Assembly (NCBI GenBank): GCA_944391225.1
Contig: CALXSS010000004.1
Span: 1-64,000, forward strand
DNA from: an uncultured Clostridia bacterium
Lineage (GTDB): Bacteria; Bacillota; Clostridia; UBA1381
Direction of reading: 5' to 3'
Length of the DNA: 64,000 bases
Shown: piece by piece, positions 55,346 to 64,000 of the stretch
Position numbering within the stretch: position 1 is the first letter of the stretch
How the letters are laid out: each line of letters starts with the position of its first letter
The notes under the pieces: model-generated
The model's database searches: none
What the model saw: the letters and a program-made list of their open reading frames with translations, nothing else
What the model was told of the DNA's origin: nothing
Translations under genes and position numbers: made by a program

Positions 55346-56410
55346 ATGGCATACGAAAGGATGCGAACACATATGGATCTTAATGACAGAAAAAAATTGA
55401 TATTGCAGGCGATAATAGACGAGTACATCGGCTCGGCGGAGCCGGTAGGTTCGAGGGCTATATCGAAAAAGCATGAGCTTGGCTTATCAAGCGCCACTAT
55501 CAGGAATGAGATGGCAGACCTGGAGGAAATGGGTTATCTTATCCAGCCGCACACCTCAGCAGGCAGAGTTCCGTCAGATGCAGGCTATAGATTTTATGTA
55601 AACTCGTTGATGAAAAGGTATCAGCTGGGCGTTGAGGCGATAGAGCGTCTGCGCGATGAGCTTTCGGGCAGGCTTGGCATACTTGATAAAGCCGTAAAAA
55701 GAGCAGGTTATCTTGCATCAGCCCTTACGGACTATACAACAGTAGTTTCCGCGCCGGTGTCAGAGCGTGTAGAGATAAAGAAGGTTGATCTTGTTCCGGT
55801 ATCTGAAGAATCGGTAATGCTTCTTATAGTAACAAGGACGGTAAGGAGCAGGATAATAAAAACAAGGCTCAGCTTTGAAAAATGCGAGGCTCTTGCTGCA
55901 ATACTGAACGCAAAGCTCAGAGATAAAACGGCTGATGAAATAACGTTCAATACTATAAGCGATATAGAACAGGAGATAATAGGCAGGATAGACGTAGAGC
56001 CAAAGGTACTCATAAACGTACTTCATTTTGTGTATGAGTCGGTTTCGGAGCTTGATGATACTGAGATATATGTTGAGAACGCAAAGTCGATACTGCAGTA
56101 TCCTGAGTACCGTGATGTTGATAAGGCTCGTGAGATATTCAGCTTCCTTGATGATAAATCAAACCTCAAGCGGCTCATATCAGAGACCGGCAACGAGGGT
56201 ATAAACGCTAAGATAGGCGATGAAAATGATTCTGAGATATTACAGGATTGCTCGCTTGTCACAGTCAATTATTCGCTTGACGGAAAGGCTATCGGAAAGC
56301 TTGGCGTAATTGGTCCGAAGAGAATGGACTATGCAAGGGTTTTTGCAAGTCTTGATCTTATATCACGAGAAATAGACAGACTGTTAGAATATTTTTCCGG
56401 AAACGGATAG
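55346..56410 (+). CDS. hrcA: Heat-inducible transcription repressor HrcA
   Basis: 354 residues. N-terminal winged helix: IIDEYIGSAEPVGSRAISKK, LGLSSATIRNEMADLEEMGYL, PHTSAGRVPSDAGYRFYV. It represses the dnaK operon through CIRCE with help from GroEL. The ATG at 55346 is eight bases after AAAGGAAG; an apparent start at 55322 lies inside CIRCE. Start of the hrcA-grpE-dnaK unit. Confidence 0.96.
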   Translation: MAYERMRTHMDLNDRKKLILQAIIDEYIGSAEPVGSRAISKKHELGLSSATIRNEMADLEEMGYLIQPHTSAGRVPSDAGYRFYVNSLMKRYQLGVEAIERLRDELSGRLGILDKAVKRAGYLASALTDYTTVVSAPVSERVEIKKVDLVPVSEESVMLLIVTRTVRSRIIKTRLSFEKCEALAAILNAKLRDKTADEITFNTISDIEQEIIGRIDVEPKVLINVLHFVYESVSELDDTEIYVENAKSILQYPEYRDVDKAREIFSFLDDKSNLKRLISETGNEGINAKIGDENDSEILQDCSLVTVNYSLDGKAIGKLGVIGPKRMDYARVFASLDLISREIDRLLEYFSGNG

Positions 56411-56441
56411 GATGAGAAGCTGAAAAAAGGAGGTAACCGAT

Positions 56442-56960
56442 TTGAGTAATGAGAATGAGGAGCTTGAGCAGACCGAGAATACAGAAACAGAGGCTGCCGA
56501 GACTGAAATGACAGAGGAGGATAAGCTGCGCGAGCAGCTCAAGGAGCAGAATGATAAATATATCAGACTGCTTGCGGAGTACGATAATTATCAGAAGAGA
56601 ACGCAGAAAGAAAAGGCTGCGCGCTATGCTGACGCCGTTATCGACACAGTGGAAAAGCTGCTGCCGATTGGCGATAACCTTGAAAGAGCGCTTAAGACCG
56701 AGGTCAGCACCGAGGAGGCGGTCAAGTTCAAGGAGGGCGTCGAGATGGTAATGAAACAGTTCACAGACTGCCTTGAAAAGCTTGGCGTAACGCCGATAAA
56801 GGCAGAGGGTGAGCAGTTCGATCCGAATCTTCACAATGCGGTAATGCATGTCGATGACGACAGCGTTGACGATAATACCGTAGTTGAGGATTTCATGAGA
56901 GGGTATATATATAAAAATGAGCGTGTTGTAAGGCATTCCATGGTCAAGGTGGCAAACTGA
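56442..56960 (+). CDS. grpE: Nucleotide exchange factor GrpE
   Basis: 172 residues. Acidic N-terminus, coiled-coil helix with RLLAEYDNYQKRTQKEK, then VEMVMKQFTDCLEKLGV and DPNLHNAVMHVDD in the beta domain. It releases ADP from DnaK. The start is TTG, nine bases after AAAGGAGG. Confidence 0.96.
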   Translation: MSNENEELEQTENTETEAAETEMTEEDKLREQLKEQNDKYIRLLAEYDNYQKRTQKEKAARYADAVIDTVEKLLPIGDNLERALKTEVSTEEAVKFKEGVEMVMKQFTDCLEKLGVTPIKAEGEQFDPNLHNAVMHVDDDSVDDNTVVEDFMRGYIYKNERVVRHSMVKVAN

Positions 56961-57042
56961 CGCGCATATAAATAGTTTTAGTAAATAACAATAATGCAAG
57001 GGGCGGGCAGATAAGCCCGGTATAATACAGGAGGAATTTAAA

Positions 57043-58884
57043 ATGGGAAAAATCATCGGTATAGACTTAGGAACAACTAACAGCTGTGTAGCGGTAATGG
57101 AGGGCGGAAGTCCTAACGTTATAACAAACAGCGAGGGTGCAAGAACAACACCGTCAGTAGTAGCTTTCCAGAAGGACGGCGAAAGAATAGTTGGTCAGGT
57201 AGCAAAGCGTCAGGCGGTAACAAACGCTGACCGTACCATCATGTCAATAAAGAGAAAGATGGGAACAACAGAAAAGGTTACCATCGACGGCAAGGCATAT
57301 ACTCCGCAGGAGATCTCGGCAATGATCCTTTCAAAGCTCAAGAGCGATGCAGAGGCATATCTTGGCGAGCCGGTAACACAGGCTGTAATAACAGTTCCTG
57401 CATATTTTAACGATTCACAGCGTCAGGCTACAAAGGACGCGGGCAAGATAGCAGGTCTTGAGGTTCTCAGAATAATCAACGAGCCTACAGCAGCAGCTCT
57501 TGCATACGGCATGAGCGATAAGGATCAGACCATCATGGTATACGACCTTGGCGGCGGTACATTCGATGTATCTATCCTTGAGATCGGCGACGGCGTATTT
57601 GAGGTTCTTTCAACAAACGGCGATACACACCTTGGCGGTGACGATTTCGACCAGAAGATCATAGATTATCTTATAACCTCATTCAAGAACACAGACGGCA
57701 TAGACCTTTCAACAGATAAGGTAGCTATGCAGAGACTTAAGGAGGCTGCTGAAAAGTCAAAGATAGAGCTTTCAGCTACAACTACATCAGAAATAAACAT
57801 CCCGTTCATCACAGCAGATGCTACAGGTCCAAAACATATGAACATCACACTTACAAAGGCTAAGTTCGATGAGCTCACTGCTGATCTTGTAGACAGAACG
57901 CTTGTATGTATCAGAAACGCTATGAGAGACGCAGGCCTTTCAGCATCACAGATCAACGAGGTTCTTCTGGTAGGCGGTTCTTCAAGAATACCGGCTGTTC
58001 AGGAGGCTGTTAAGAAGGAAATGGGCAAGGAGCCGCATAAGGGCATAAATCCTGATGAATGTGTTGCAGTCGGAGCTGCTCGTCAGGCTGGCGTTCTCGG
58101 CGGCGAGGAAACAGGAGTGCTTCTTCTTGATGTAACACCGCTTTCACTCGGTATCGAAACACTCGGCGGCGTTTGCACAAAGCTTATTGAGAGAAACACA
58201 ACTATCCCGACAAGCAAATCACAGGTATTCTCAACAGCTGCTGACGGTCAGACACAGGTTGAGATACACGTGCTCCAGGGTGAGCGCGAGATGGCTCAGT
58301 ACAACAAGACTCTGGGCAGATTCAACCTCACAGGAATAGCTCCTGCTCCGCGTGGTGTTCCGCAGATAGAGGTAACATTTGATATTGACGCCAACGGTAT
58401 AGTAAACGTAACAGCGAAGGATCTCGGCACAGGCAACGAGCAGAAGATCACAATCACAGCATCTTCAAATCTCAGCGATGAGGACATCGACAGAGCTGTA
58501 AAGGAAGCAGAGAAGTATGCTGAGGAGGATAAGAAGCGTAAGGAAGAGGTCGAAACAAGAAACAGCGCAGAATCAATGGTATTCCAGTGCGAAAAGGCTC
58601 TCAAGGATCTTGGCGACAAGGTAAGCGACGCAGAAAAGAGCGAGATCCAGGCTGAGATCGACAAGGTAAAGGAGGCTCTCAAGGGTACAGACTCAGCAGC
58701 TATAAAGGCGGCATCAGAGGCTCTTACACAGAAGTTCTACTCGATCTCAGAAAAGATGTATCAGCAGGCTAATCCGAACGGCGGCGCAGCGGGTTTTGAT
58801 CCTTCACAGGCACAGCAGCAGGCTCCGGGCGCAGAGAATGTGTACGACGCTGACTACAGAGAGGTAGATAATGACAATAAATAA
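57043..58884 (+). CDS. dnaK: Chaperone DnaK (Hsp70)
   Basis: 613 residues. [49 protein letters not shown] and [14 protein letters not shown] are the ATPase signatures; the substrate-binding domain and a Gln/Ala-rich tail follow. Codon use is more restricted than in neighbours, as expected for high expression. AGGAGG is eight bases upstream. Confidence 0.98.
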   Translation: MGKIIGIDLGTTNSCVAVMEGGSPNVITNSEGARTTPSVVAFQKDGERIVGQVAKRQAVTNADRTIMSIKRKMGTTEKVTIDGKAYTPQEISAMILSKLKSDAEAYLGEPVTQAVITVPAYFNDSQRQATKDAGKIAGLEVLRIINEPTAAALAYGMSDKDQTIMVYDLGGGTFDVSILEIGDGVFEVLSTNGDTHLGGDDFDQKIIDYLITSFKNTDGIDLSTDKVAMQRLKEAAEKSKIELSATTTSEINIPFITADATGPKHMNITLTKAKFDELTADLVDRTLVCIRNAMRDAGLSASQINEVLLVGGSSRIPAVQEAVKKEMGKEPHKGINPDECVAVGAARQAGVLGGEETGVLLLDVTPLSLGIETLGGVCTKLIERNTTIPTSKSQVFSTAADGQTQVEIHVLQGEREMAQYNKTLGRFNLTGIAPAPRGVPQIEVTFDIDANGIVNVTAKDLGTGNEQKITITASSNLSDEDIDRAVKEAEKYAEEDKKRKEEVETRNSAESMVFQCEKALKDLGDKVSDAEKSEIQAEIDKVKEALKGTDSAAIKAASEALTQKFYSISEKMYQQANPNGGAAGFDPSQAQQQAPGAENVYDADYREVDNDNK

Positions 58885-58922
58885 TAACAGGGATATTATG
58901 AATATTGACTGTTGAAACAGCA

Positions 58923-58957
58923 GGGCGGGCACATTTGCAGTGTTCCGCCCGTTGTTT
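58923..58957 (+). terminator. Terminator after dnaK
   Basis: GGGCGG / CCGCCC stem around a 16-base loop, with TTGTTT after it. The T-tract is moderate. Confidence 0.6.
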
Positions 58958-58999
58958 GGTTAAAAACTGTATTTTTTGTATAAATATTCGCTTAAACTA

Positions 59000-59028
59000 T
59001 TTACAAAAGCGTTAAAATGGATTATAAT
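59000..59028 (+). promoter_or_regulatory. Promoter of dnaJ
   Basis: TTTACA and TATAAT, 17-base spacer. No CIRCE is present, so dnaJ is not under direct HrcA control from this promoter. Confidence 0.78.
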
Positions 59029-59102
59029 ATAATTCGGTGTTTGTATTGCACCGGAAAAATTCGTGTTTTGAACAGCGGCGGCTGTTATGGAAGGTGAGAA
59101 TT

Positions 59103-60233
59103 GTGGCAGATAAACGAGATTATTACGAGGTGCTGGGCGTCAGCAAGGGCGCTTCGGGCGATGAAATAAAAAAGGCATTCCGTAAAATGAGTAAGAAATA
59201 TCATCCCGATCTGCATCCGGGCGATAAGGAAGCCGAAGAAAAATTCAAAGAGGTAAACGAGGCGTATCAGGTTCTGTCAGATGATGAAAAGCGTCAGCGA
59301 TACGACCAGTTCGGTCATGCAGGGGTTGACGGCAATGCGGGCTTTGGCGGCGGAGGCGGATTCAACGGCGGCTTTGATTTCGGCGATCTGGGCGATATTT
59401 TCGGCGATTTCTTCGGCGGCTTCGGCGGCGGAGGAAGAGCGCGCAGAAACGGACCGCGCCGCGGCTCGGATCTGAGCCAGTATATAAATCTTACATTTGA
59501 GGAAGCAGCCTTTGGATGTAAAAAGAAAATAAATATCACAAGCAACGAGCGCTGTGAGGAATGCGGCGGCTCAGGAGCTAAAAAGGGAACACAGCCGGTA
59601 ACTTGTCCGCAGTGTAACGGAACAGGTCAGGTGCAGCAGCGTCGTCAGACGATGTTCGGATTTACCAATGTGGTATCAGAATGTCCCAGCTGTCATGGAA
59701 AGGGCAAGATAATAAAGGAGCCGTGTTCATCATGCCGCGGCACCGGCAGAATAAGAAAGAACAAGACAATAGAGGTAAATATCCCGGCAGGAATCGACAC
59801 CGATCAGGTAATGAGAATACAGGGCGCGGGCAACGCAGGCGAGAACGGCGGTCCGAACGGAGACCTTCAGCTTGTTATAAAGGTAAAGCCGCATCAGCTC
59901 TTTAAGCGCAGCGGCTTTGATGTAAACGTTGTATTCCCGATAACCTTTGTTCAGGCGGCGCTTGGCGCTACGCTAAAGGTGCCTACGATACATGGCATAG
60001 TAGAGTATGACATACCTGAGGGCACACAGACGAACACAAGGTTCAGGCTCAAGGGCAAGGGTATCCCGGTTCTTAATGGGCGCGGAACGGGTGACGAGTA
60101 TGTTACAGTCACTGTAGAGGTGCCAAAGAACCTCAGCCAGAAGCAGAAGGAGCTTTTGCGCGAGTTTGACGAGGATAAAAACTATACAAAAAAGAAAAGC
60201 TTCATGGATAAGATGAGAGAGGCTTTTAAATAA
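59103..60233 (+). CDS. dnaJ: Chaperone DnaJ (Hsp40)
   Basis: 376 residues. J domain with HPD in [11 protein letters not shown], a Gly/Phe-rich linker (about 75-115), four CxxCxGxG zinc repeats ([32 protein letters not shown]) and the C-terminal substrate domains. It delivers substrates to DnaK. The start is GTG at 59103, giving [12 protein letters not shown]; an apparent upstream start at 59037 runs through the -10 region. Confidence 0.97.
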   Translation: MADKRDYYEVLGVSKGASGDEIKKAFRKMSKKYHPDLHPGDKEAEEKFKEVNEAYQVLSDDEKRQRYDQFGHAGVDGNAGFGGGGGFNGGFDFGDLGDIFGDFFGGFGGGGRARRNGPRRGSDLSQYINLTFEEAAFGCKKKINITSNERCEECGGSGAKKGTQPVTCPQCNGTGQVQQRRQTMFGFTNVVSECPSCHGKGKIIKEPCSSCRGTGRIRKNKTIEVNIPAGIDTDQVMRIQGAGNAGENGGPNGDLQLVIKVKPHQLFKRSGFDVNVVFPITFVQAALGATLKVPTIHGIVEYDIPEGTQTNTRFRLKGKGIPVLNGRGTGDEYVTVTVEVPKNLSQKQKELLREFDEDKNYTKKKSFMDKMREAFK

Positions 60234-60286
60234 TATGCCGGGGCGCAGAGCCGCCCCGTGAAAAAAATATGAAAGGAACAACAGTT

Positions 60287-61585
60287 ATGACACCAAACAT
60301 TTACGAGCTTGATAAAATGACTAAGGAACAGTATGATTTTATCATGAAAAGGGCGGAGCTTGATATTACTGAGCAGATGAAGCTTGCAAAGGAGGTTTCA
60401 GACGATATAAGAGATCGCGGCGACGAGGCTGTGCTTGAATATACTGCAAAGTTTGACCGTGTAACTCTGACCGCGGATCAGATGAAGGTAACCGAGGAGG
60501 AGATCGAGGCAGGCTATGCGCGTCTTGACAAGGAAACACGCGAGGCAATAGAGTACGCATACAAGAATATTTATGATTTCCATGAAAAGCAGCTGCCTGA
60601 GGAGATGTGGTTCACAATGGTAGACGATGGTCTTATGGTAGGCGAAAAGACAACGCCTATCGTAGATGTTTGTCTTTATGTGCCGCATGGCAAGGGATCC
60701 TTCCCGTCAGTGCTCTGCATGCTCGGAATACCGGCTGTTGTTGCAAAGGTGCCGAGGATAGTAGTAGTTACGCCTCCGAATGAAAAGGGAGAGGTAGATG
60801 ACGCTATTCTCTGCGCTGCAAAGATAATAGGGATCAAGGAGATATACAAGGTAGGCGGCATACAGGCTGTAGCGGCTGTGGCATACGGAACAGAGACAAT
60901 ACCGAAATGTCATAAAATAATAGGACCGGGAAACAGCTATGCAACTGCCGCAAAGAGAGTTCTTGCAAACAGGATAGACGCAGGTCTCCCGGCAGGTCCG
61001 TCAGAGATCATCGTTCTCGCTGATGAAAAGGCGGATCCGGAAAAGGTAGCTCTTGACTGGATGATCGAGGCGGAGCACGGTCCGGACAGCGCGGCGCTGC
61101 TTGTTACACATTCGCGCGAGCTGGTGGACGCTGTTATTCCGATAGTAAACAGACAGCTTGAAAAGATATCGCCTAAACGCAAGGAATGGATAGAGACTAA
61201 TCTCACCACATACGGCGGCGTTATACTTACAAAGTCACTTGATGAGTCAATAGACTTTGTAAACGACTATGCGCCGGAGCATATGGAGGTAATGACGGAA
61301 AAGCCGTTCGACACCCTGCCCAAGATAAAGAATGCGGGCGAGATACTGCTTGGCGACTACACGCCGGTAACTCTCTGCAACTTTGTGCTCGGACCTAACG
61401 CTATTCTTCCTACAGGAGGATTTGCAAAGACGTATTCGTCAGTATCTGTAATGGATTTCTTAAAGCGTTCATCTGTAGGCTACGCGTCTAAGGATGGTTT
61501 TGAAAATGTGCGCGAATATGCGTATCGTTTTGCAAATGTAGAGGGCTTTGACACACACGGACTTGCTGTAAAGGAAAGAAAGTAA
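60287..61585 (+). CDS. Histidinol-dehydrogenase-family protein with altered zinc ligands
   Basis: 432 residues, full length for HisD. CLYVPHGKGSFPSVL, GGIQAVAAVAYGTETIP, IIGPGNSYATAAKR, AGLPAGPSE, APEHME and PTGGFAKTYSSVSVMDFLKR are clearly of the family. HisD binds zinc by Gln, His, Asp and His; here the Gln of QAEH is Glu261 (IEAEHG) and the Asp of AGDY is Asn365 (LCNF), while His264 and His424 remain. This may be a charge-preserving swap in a HisD or a paralogue with another alcohol substrate. The ATG at 60287 follows AAAGGAAC. A divergent HisB follows after four bases. Confidence 0.82.
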   Translation: MTPNIYELDKMTKEQYDFIMKRAELDITEQMKLAKEVSDDIRDRGDEAVLEYTAKFDRVTLTADQMKVTEEEIEAGYARLDKETREAIEYAYKNIYDFHEKQLPEEMWFTMVDDGLMVGEKTTPIVDVCLYVPHGKGSFPSVLCMLGIPAVVAKVPRIVVVTPPNEKGEVDDAILCAAKIIGIKEIYKVGGIQAVAAVAYGTETIPKCHKIIGPGNSYATAAKRVLANRIDAGLPAGPSEIIVLADEKADPEKVALDWMIEAEHGPDSAALLVTHSRELVDAVIPIVNRQLEKISPKRKEWIETNLTTYGGVILTKSLDESIDFVNDYAPEHMEVMTEKPFDTLPKIKNAGEILLGDYTPVTLCNFVLGPNAILPTGGFAKTYSSVSVMDFLKRSSVGYASKDGFENVREYAYRFANVEGFDTHGLAVKERK

Positions 61586-61589
61586 TAAG

Positions 61590-62213
61590 ATGAAGAAAGT
61601 AAAAGCGATAAGAAAAACGACCGAATCGGAAATGAGCGTAACTCTTGATTTTTCACCGCTCAAGCCGGACTACAGAAAAAGAATAGCCACGCCTATACCG
61701 TTTTTGAATCATATGATAGAGCATACCGCATACCGCGCGGGTTTCAATATTGAAACGGAGCTTAAGCTGGCAGATTATTCTCTTACTCATGTTGTGACAG
61801 AGGACCTCGGAATTGCGCTGGGCAAGGCTGTAAAGGAGTACATAGATAAGACTGACGGCGCTTATGGCTACGGCGATGCTATAGGAATAATAGACGAGGC
61901 AAAGGCTGAAAGCGTGCTGAGCTTTGAGTCGCGCGCGTATATTGATATAGACTATCATGGCATAGAGATCCCGACCGAAACTGAGGGAATGCTCAGCGAG
62001 GATCTGGAAACCTTCCTTGAGGGCTTTGTTCAGGGCGCGATGTGCACGCTGCATATCGACCTGTTCAAGGGACATAACGGCCATCATATCTGGGAGGCTA
62101 TTTTCAGATCGTTTGGCGCGGCGCTCAACAAGGTCACGGCGGTAGACGAGTCGCGTCTGGGCAAGACCTCGGGTGTTGCCGGAAAAATTGATTGGATAAT
62201 TGAATCTGAATAA
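61590..62213 (+). CDS. Divergent imidazoleglycerol-phosphate-dehydratase (HisB)-like protein
   Basis: 207 residues. The overall HisB pattern is kept: IPFLNHMIEHTAYRAG, THVVTEDLGIALGKAV, IIDEAKAESVLSF and NGHHIWEAIFRSFGAAL. Against B. subtilis HisB from memory, the His of KHG is Ala50, the HHxxED motif is HVVTED (second His is Val68), and the NRP motif is SRA. Part of the dimanganese site is therefore lost. A changed substrate or weak activity is likely; histidine biosynthesis is not assured. It overlaps the next gene by one base. Confidence 0.75.
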   Translation: MKKVKAIRKTTESEMSVTLDFSPLKPDYRKRIATPIPFLNHMIEHTAYRAGFNIETELKLADYSLTHVVTEDLGIALGKAVKEYIDKTDGAYGYGDAIGIIDEAKAESVLSFESRAYIDIDYHGIEIPTETEGMLSEDLETFLEGFVQGAMCTLHIDLFKGHNGHHIWEAIFRSFGAALNKVTAVDESRLGKTSGVAGKIDWIIESE

Positions 62214-63226
62214 TGAAAAGCTTTTTAGATAAATACGATACAATAATTTTTGACATGGACGGCGTTATCACAAGCGAGCAGAATTACTGGAACAGCGCGG
62301 CGCTTGTGGTCAGAGAATATCTCACCTCAGAAAAATATTTCGGGGGTGAGAGCATAGACGCCGCGGCTATGAGCAGAGATGTTGCAGCGATACGCGGCGA
62401 GGTGTTCGCCGGAGACAGGATAATTAACGAGCTAAAGGGGCGCGGAGTAAATTCCAACTGGGATCTTGGCTATGTCACTGTGTGTATAGCTCTCATAATA
62501 GGCAGCAGCGATCCCGAAAGGATACTTGAATATTCAAAGGGGCTTGGCGCCAATATACTTGACGAATATGACGAGCTGGCAGAGCAGGCGGCAAAAGTTC
62601 TGGGCATAGATGAAAGCGAGGCAAGCCGCAGCGGCAGATTGTGGAGCGAAATGCGCGACTGTTTTCAGGAATGGTTCCTTGGCGACGAGGCTTTTGAGCG
62701 CGTATACGGCAGAGAGCCGGTACAGTGCGGAAAGCCGGGTCTTATGCACAGCGAAAAACCTATAATAGGCATGGATGAGCTTAAGCGGATGCTCAGCGAG
62801 CTTTCAGAGAGCAAGCGTGTTTGCACCGGAACGGGCAGACCATATATAGAGCTTGAGGCTCCACTAAAGAGCTGGGATGTTATGAGGTATTTTGCTGCTG
62901 ACGGTCTCTGCAATTACGACCATGTAATGGAGGCTGAGCGAAAAACAGGCATAAACGCGCTTACAAAACCGCATCCGTACATGTTTTTAAAGGCGCTTTA
63001 CGGAACAGATTATGACGATTCAAGGCTCATAAGTGGCGATTATGACAGCTCGCTCATAAGAAAGACTCTTGTGGTTGGCGATGCCGGAGCCGATATACTC
63101 GCGGCAAAGGCGATGGGCGCTGACTTCTGCGCCGTGCTTACGGGTATAGCAGGCAAGGCGGGTCGCGGATATTTTGAAGAGCTTGGAGCGGAATATATAC
63201 TTGATTCTGCAGCCGAGCTCATATGA
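62213..63226 (+). CDS. HAD-superfamily phosphatase
   Basis: 337 residues. Motif I is IIFDMDGVITS, motif II is VCTGTGRPY, motif III Lys is in TKPHPYMFLKAL and motif IV is VVGDAGADILAAKAMGA. A large cap (about 40-200) sits between motifs I and II. It is co-transcribed with the HisB-like and HisD-like genes and overlaps the former, so it could remove the phosphate from the product of that pathway, as histidinol-phosphatase does (inference). Confidence 0.87.
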   Translation: MKSFLDKYDTIIFDMDGVITSEQNYWNSAALVVREYLTSEKYFGGESIDAAAMSRDVAAIRGEVFAGDRIINELKGRGVNSNWDLGYVTVCIALIIGSSDPERILEYSKGLGANILDEYDELAEQAAKVLGIDESEASRSGRLWSEMRDCFQEWFLGDEAFERVYGREPVQCGKPGLMHSEKPIIGMDELKRMLSELSESKRVCTGTGRPYIELEAPLKSWDVMRYFAADGLCNYDHVMEAERKTGINALTKPHPYMFLKALYGTDYDDSRLISGDYDSSLIRKTLVVGDAGADILAAKAMGADFCAVLTGIAGKAGRGYFEELGAEYILDSAAELI

Positions 63227-63252
63227 TCAAGGCATAGGAAAGGAATATGGAA

Positions 63253-63804
63253 ATGGAGAAAAGAATTACAGTTCCTATCGACAGGGCGACAGCGGCAGAG
63301 CTGAGAGCCGGAGACAGCGTGCTCATATCCGGTGTCATTTATACGGCAAGAGACGCCGCTCATGAGCGCATGACAAGGCTGCACAAGGACGGCGAGCCGT
63401 ATCCTATAGCTCTTGACGGACAGATAATATATTATGCCGGCCCGTGTCCGGCAAAGCCGGGCGAGGTGATAGGCTCCTGCGGTCCTACTACAGCCGGAAG
63501 AATGGACGCGTACACGCCGGAGCTGCTCGATAACGGTCTTGGCGCGATGATAGGCAAGGGCGCTCGCTCTCAGGCGGTCAAGGACGCCATAATAAGGAAT
63601 AAGAGCGTTTATTTCGGCGCGATAGGCGGCGCAGGAGCGCTTATAGCCGGATGTATCAAAAAGGCCGAGGTCGTGGCTTATGACGATCTTGGAACAGAGG
63701 CTATACGCCGGCTGGAGGTCGAGGACTTCCCGGCAGTCGTATTGTTTGACAGCGCAGGCGAAGATCTTTATGAAGAAGGACAGAAAAAATTCAGGCAGAT
63801 ATAA
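63253..63804 (+). CDS. Fe-S hydro-lyase beta subunit (fumarase/tartrate dehydratase class I type)
   Basis: 183 residues. LRAGDSVLISGVIYTARDAAH, IIYYAGPCPAKPGEVIGSCGPTTAGRMD and GKGARSQAVKDAI are standard for the beta subunit of two-subunit class I hydro-lyases. The iron-sulfur alpha subunit that must complete it is not in the window. The ATG at 63253 is preferred over 63247 for spacing to AAAGGA. It ends in a terminator. Confidence 0.88.
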   Translation: MEKRITVPIDRATAAELRAGDSVLISGVIYTARDAAHERMTRLHKDGEPYPIALDGQIIYYAGPCPAKPGEVIGSCGPTTAGRMDAYTPELLDNGLGAMIGKGARSQAVKDAIIRNKSVYFGAIGGAGALIAGCIKKAEVVAYDDLGTEAIRRLEVEDFPAVVLFDSAGEDLYEEGQKKFRQI

Positions 63805-63820
63805 TTGCCTGGATTTTTTT
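63792..63820 (+). terminator. Terminator overlapping the hydro-lyase stop codon
   Basis: CAGGCA / TGCCTG stem with the TAA in the loop, followed by TTTTTTT. Confidence 0.85.
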
Positions 63821-63830
63821 CGTATACGGC

Positions 63831-63859
63831 TTGTTTTTTGTGCGGAATGCTGATATAAT
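63831..63859 (+). promoter_or_regulatory. Promoter of last gene
   Basis: TTGTTT and TATAAT with 17-base spacing. Confidence 0.7.
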
Positions 63860-63901
63860 TGAACTATAAGATAAATTTATACTCAGGAAGGAGCTTTAAT
63901 T

Positions 63902-64000
63902 ATGAAAATAAGGAAGATATTGGTATCGGCTCTGATCTGCGCGTCATTCTGCTGCGCGGGGGCGGCTGTATCGGCAGAGGAGCTGATGAAGGAGAGCTAT
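63902..64000 (+). CDS. Secreted protein, start only (runs off window)
   Basis: 33 codons are visible. KIRK followed by about 18 hydrophobic residues and AVSAEE is a Sec signal peptide with a likely cut after VSA. AAGGAG is nine bases before the ATG. Nothing can be said of its function. Confidence 0.8.
   Translation, partial: MKIRKILVSALICASFCCAGAAVSAEELMKESY

Noticed and set aside
60239-60270. Terminator between dnaJ and hisD-like gene
   Set aside because: GGGGCG/CGCCCC can form a stem, but it is followed by an A-run, not T-run, on the plus strand; on the minus strand the T-run precedes the stem.

Overview
The window comes from a low-to-mid-GC, spore-forming Gram-positive anaerobe of the Clostridia, probably a gut or plant-fibre-degrading species. 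The evidence is the sporulation genes ylbJ, yqfC and yqfD, the Firmicute order yqfC-yqfD-phoH-ybeY-dgkA-era-recO, an HrcA/CIRCE heat-shock operon, an oxygen-independent (early cobalt insertion) B12 pathway, strong AGGAGG ribosome binding sites, frequent TTG starts, heavy ATA (Ile) use, SLH-type surface anchoring and a GH28 pectinase. I cannot name the species from sequence alone. Recognisable coding sequence fills most of the window; I see no rRNA, tRNA, CRISPR array, prophage or transposase gene.

Layout. 1-3.6 kb: a large cell-surface protein (DUF6273, beta-rich repeats, CARDB-like domains) split by an apparent one-base frameshift. 3.6-4.0 kb: a structured 239-bp repeat with terminal inverted repeats (second copy at 47.4 kb) and a terminator. 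4.1-6.9 kb: OmpR-type response regulator and histidine kinase. 7-12 kb: DEDDh exonuclease, a MarR/YczE-like pair on the minus strand, a secreted transglutaminase-like protein and a GH28 glycosidase. 12.1-32.8 kb: a cobalamin riboswitch followed by about 20 co-directional genes that go from sirohydrochlorin to adenosylcobalamin and also encode a B12-type ABC importer. 31.5-31.8 kb: a tandem 133-bp structured repeat. 32.8-35.4 kb: sirtuin, nitroreductase and a degenerate LarC-like protein from their own promoter. 35.5-38.4 kb (minus strand): ABC exporter and ylbJ. 38.6-43.7 kb: yqfC to recO. 43.9-53.5 kb: rpsT, pyrH, frr, uppS, cdsA, dxr, rseP, ispG, aroQ, pepQ, efp (translation, lipid and isoprenoid housekeeping). 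53.5-60.2 kb: zinc-ribbon acidic protein, hemW, hrcA-grpE-dnaK, dnaJ. 60.3-63.8 kb: HisD-like, divergent HisB-like, HAD phosphatase and a lone fumarase-type beta subunit. 63.9 kb to the end: start of a secreted protein.

How the genes work together. The B12 block holds cbiK, cbiL, cbiF, cbiG, cbiH, cbiJ, cbiC, cbiD, a cbiE-cbiT fusion, cbiA, cobU, cobS, a mini-CobU, cbiB, cobD, cbiP, cobO and cobT behind one promoter and one B12 riboswitch. The tetrapyrrole genes that make sirohydrochlorin, and an alpha-ribazole phosphatase, are not in the window. Unusual members are an exported, lipoprotein-like CbiK, a BtuF-like binding protein carrying C-terminal SLH modules, and a second, shortened CobU that keeps the part the full-length CobU has lost. 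The best candidates for undescribed biology are the altered HisD/HisB/HAD/hydro-lyase cluster, the complementary CobU pair, the SLH-anchored B12 binding protein, and the two structured repeat families.
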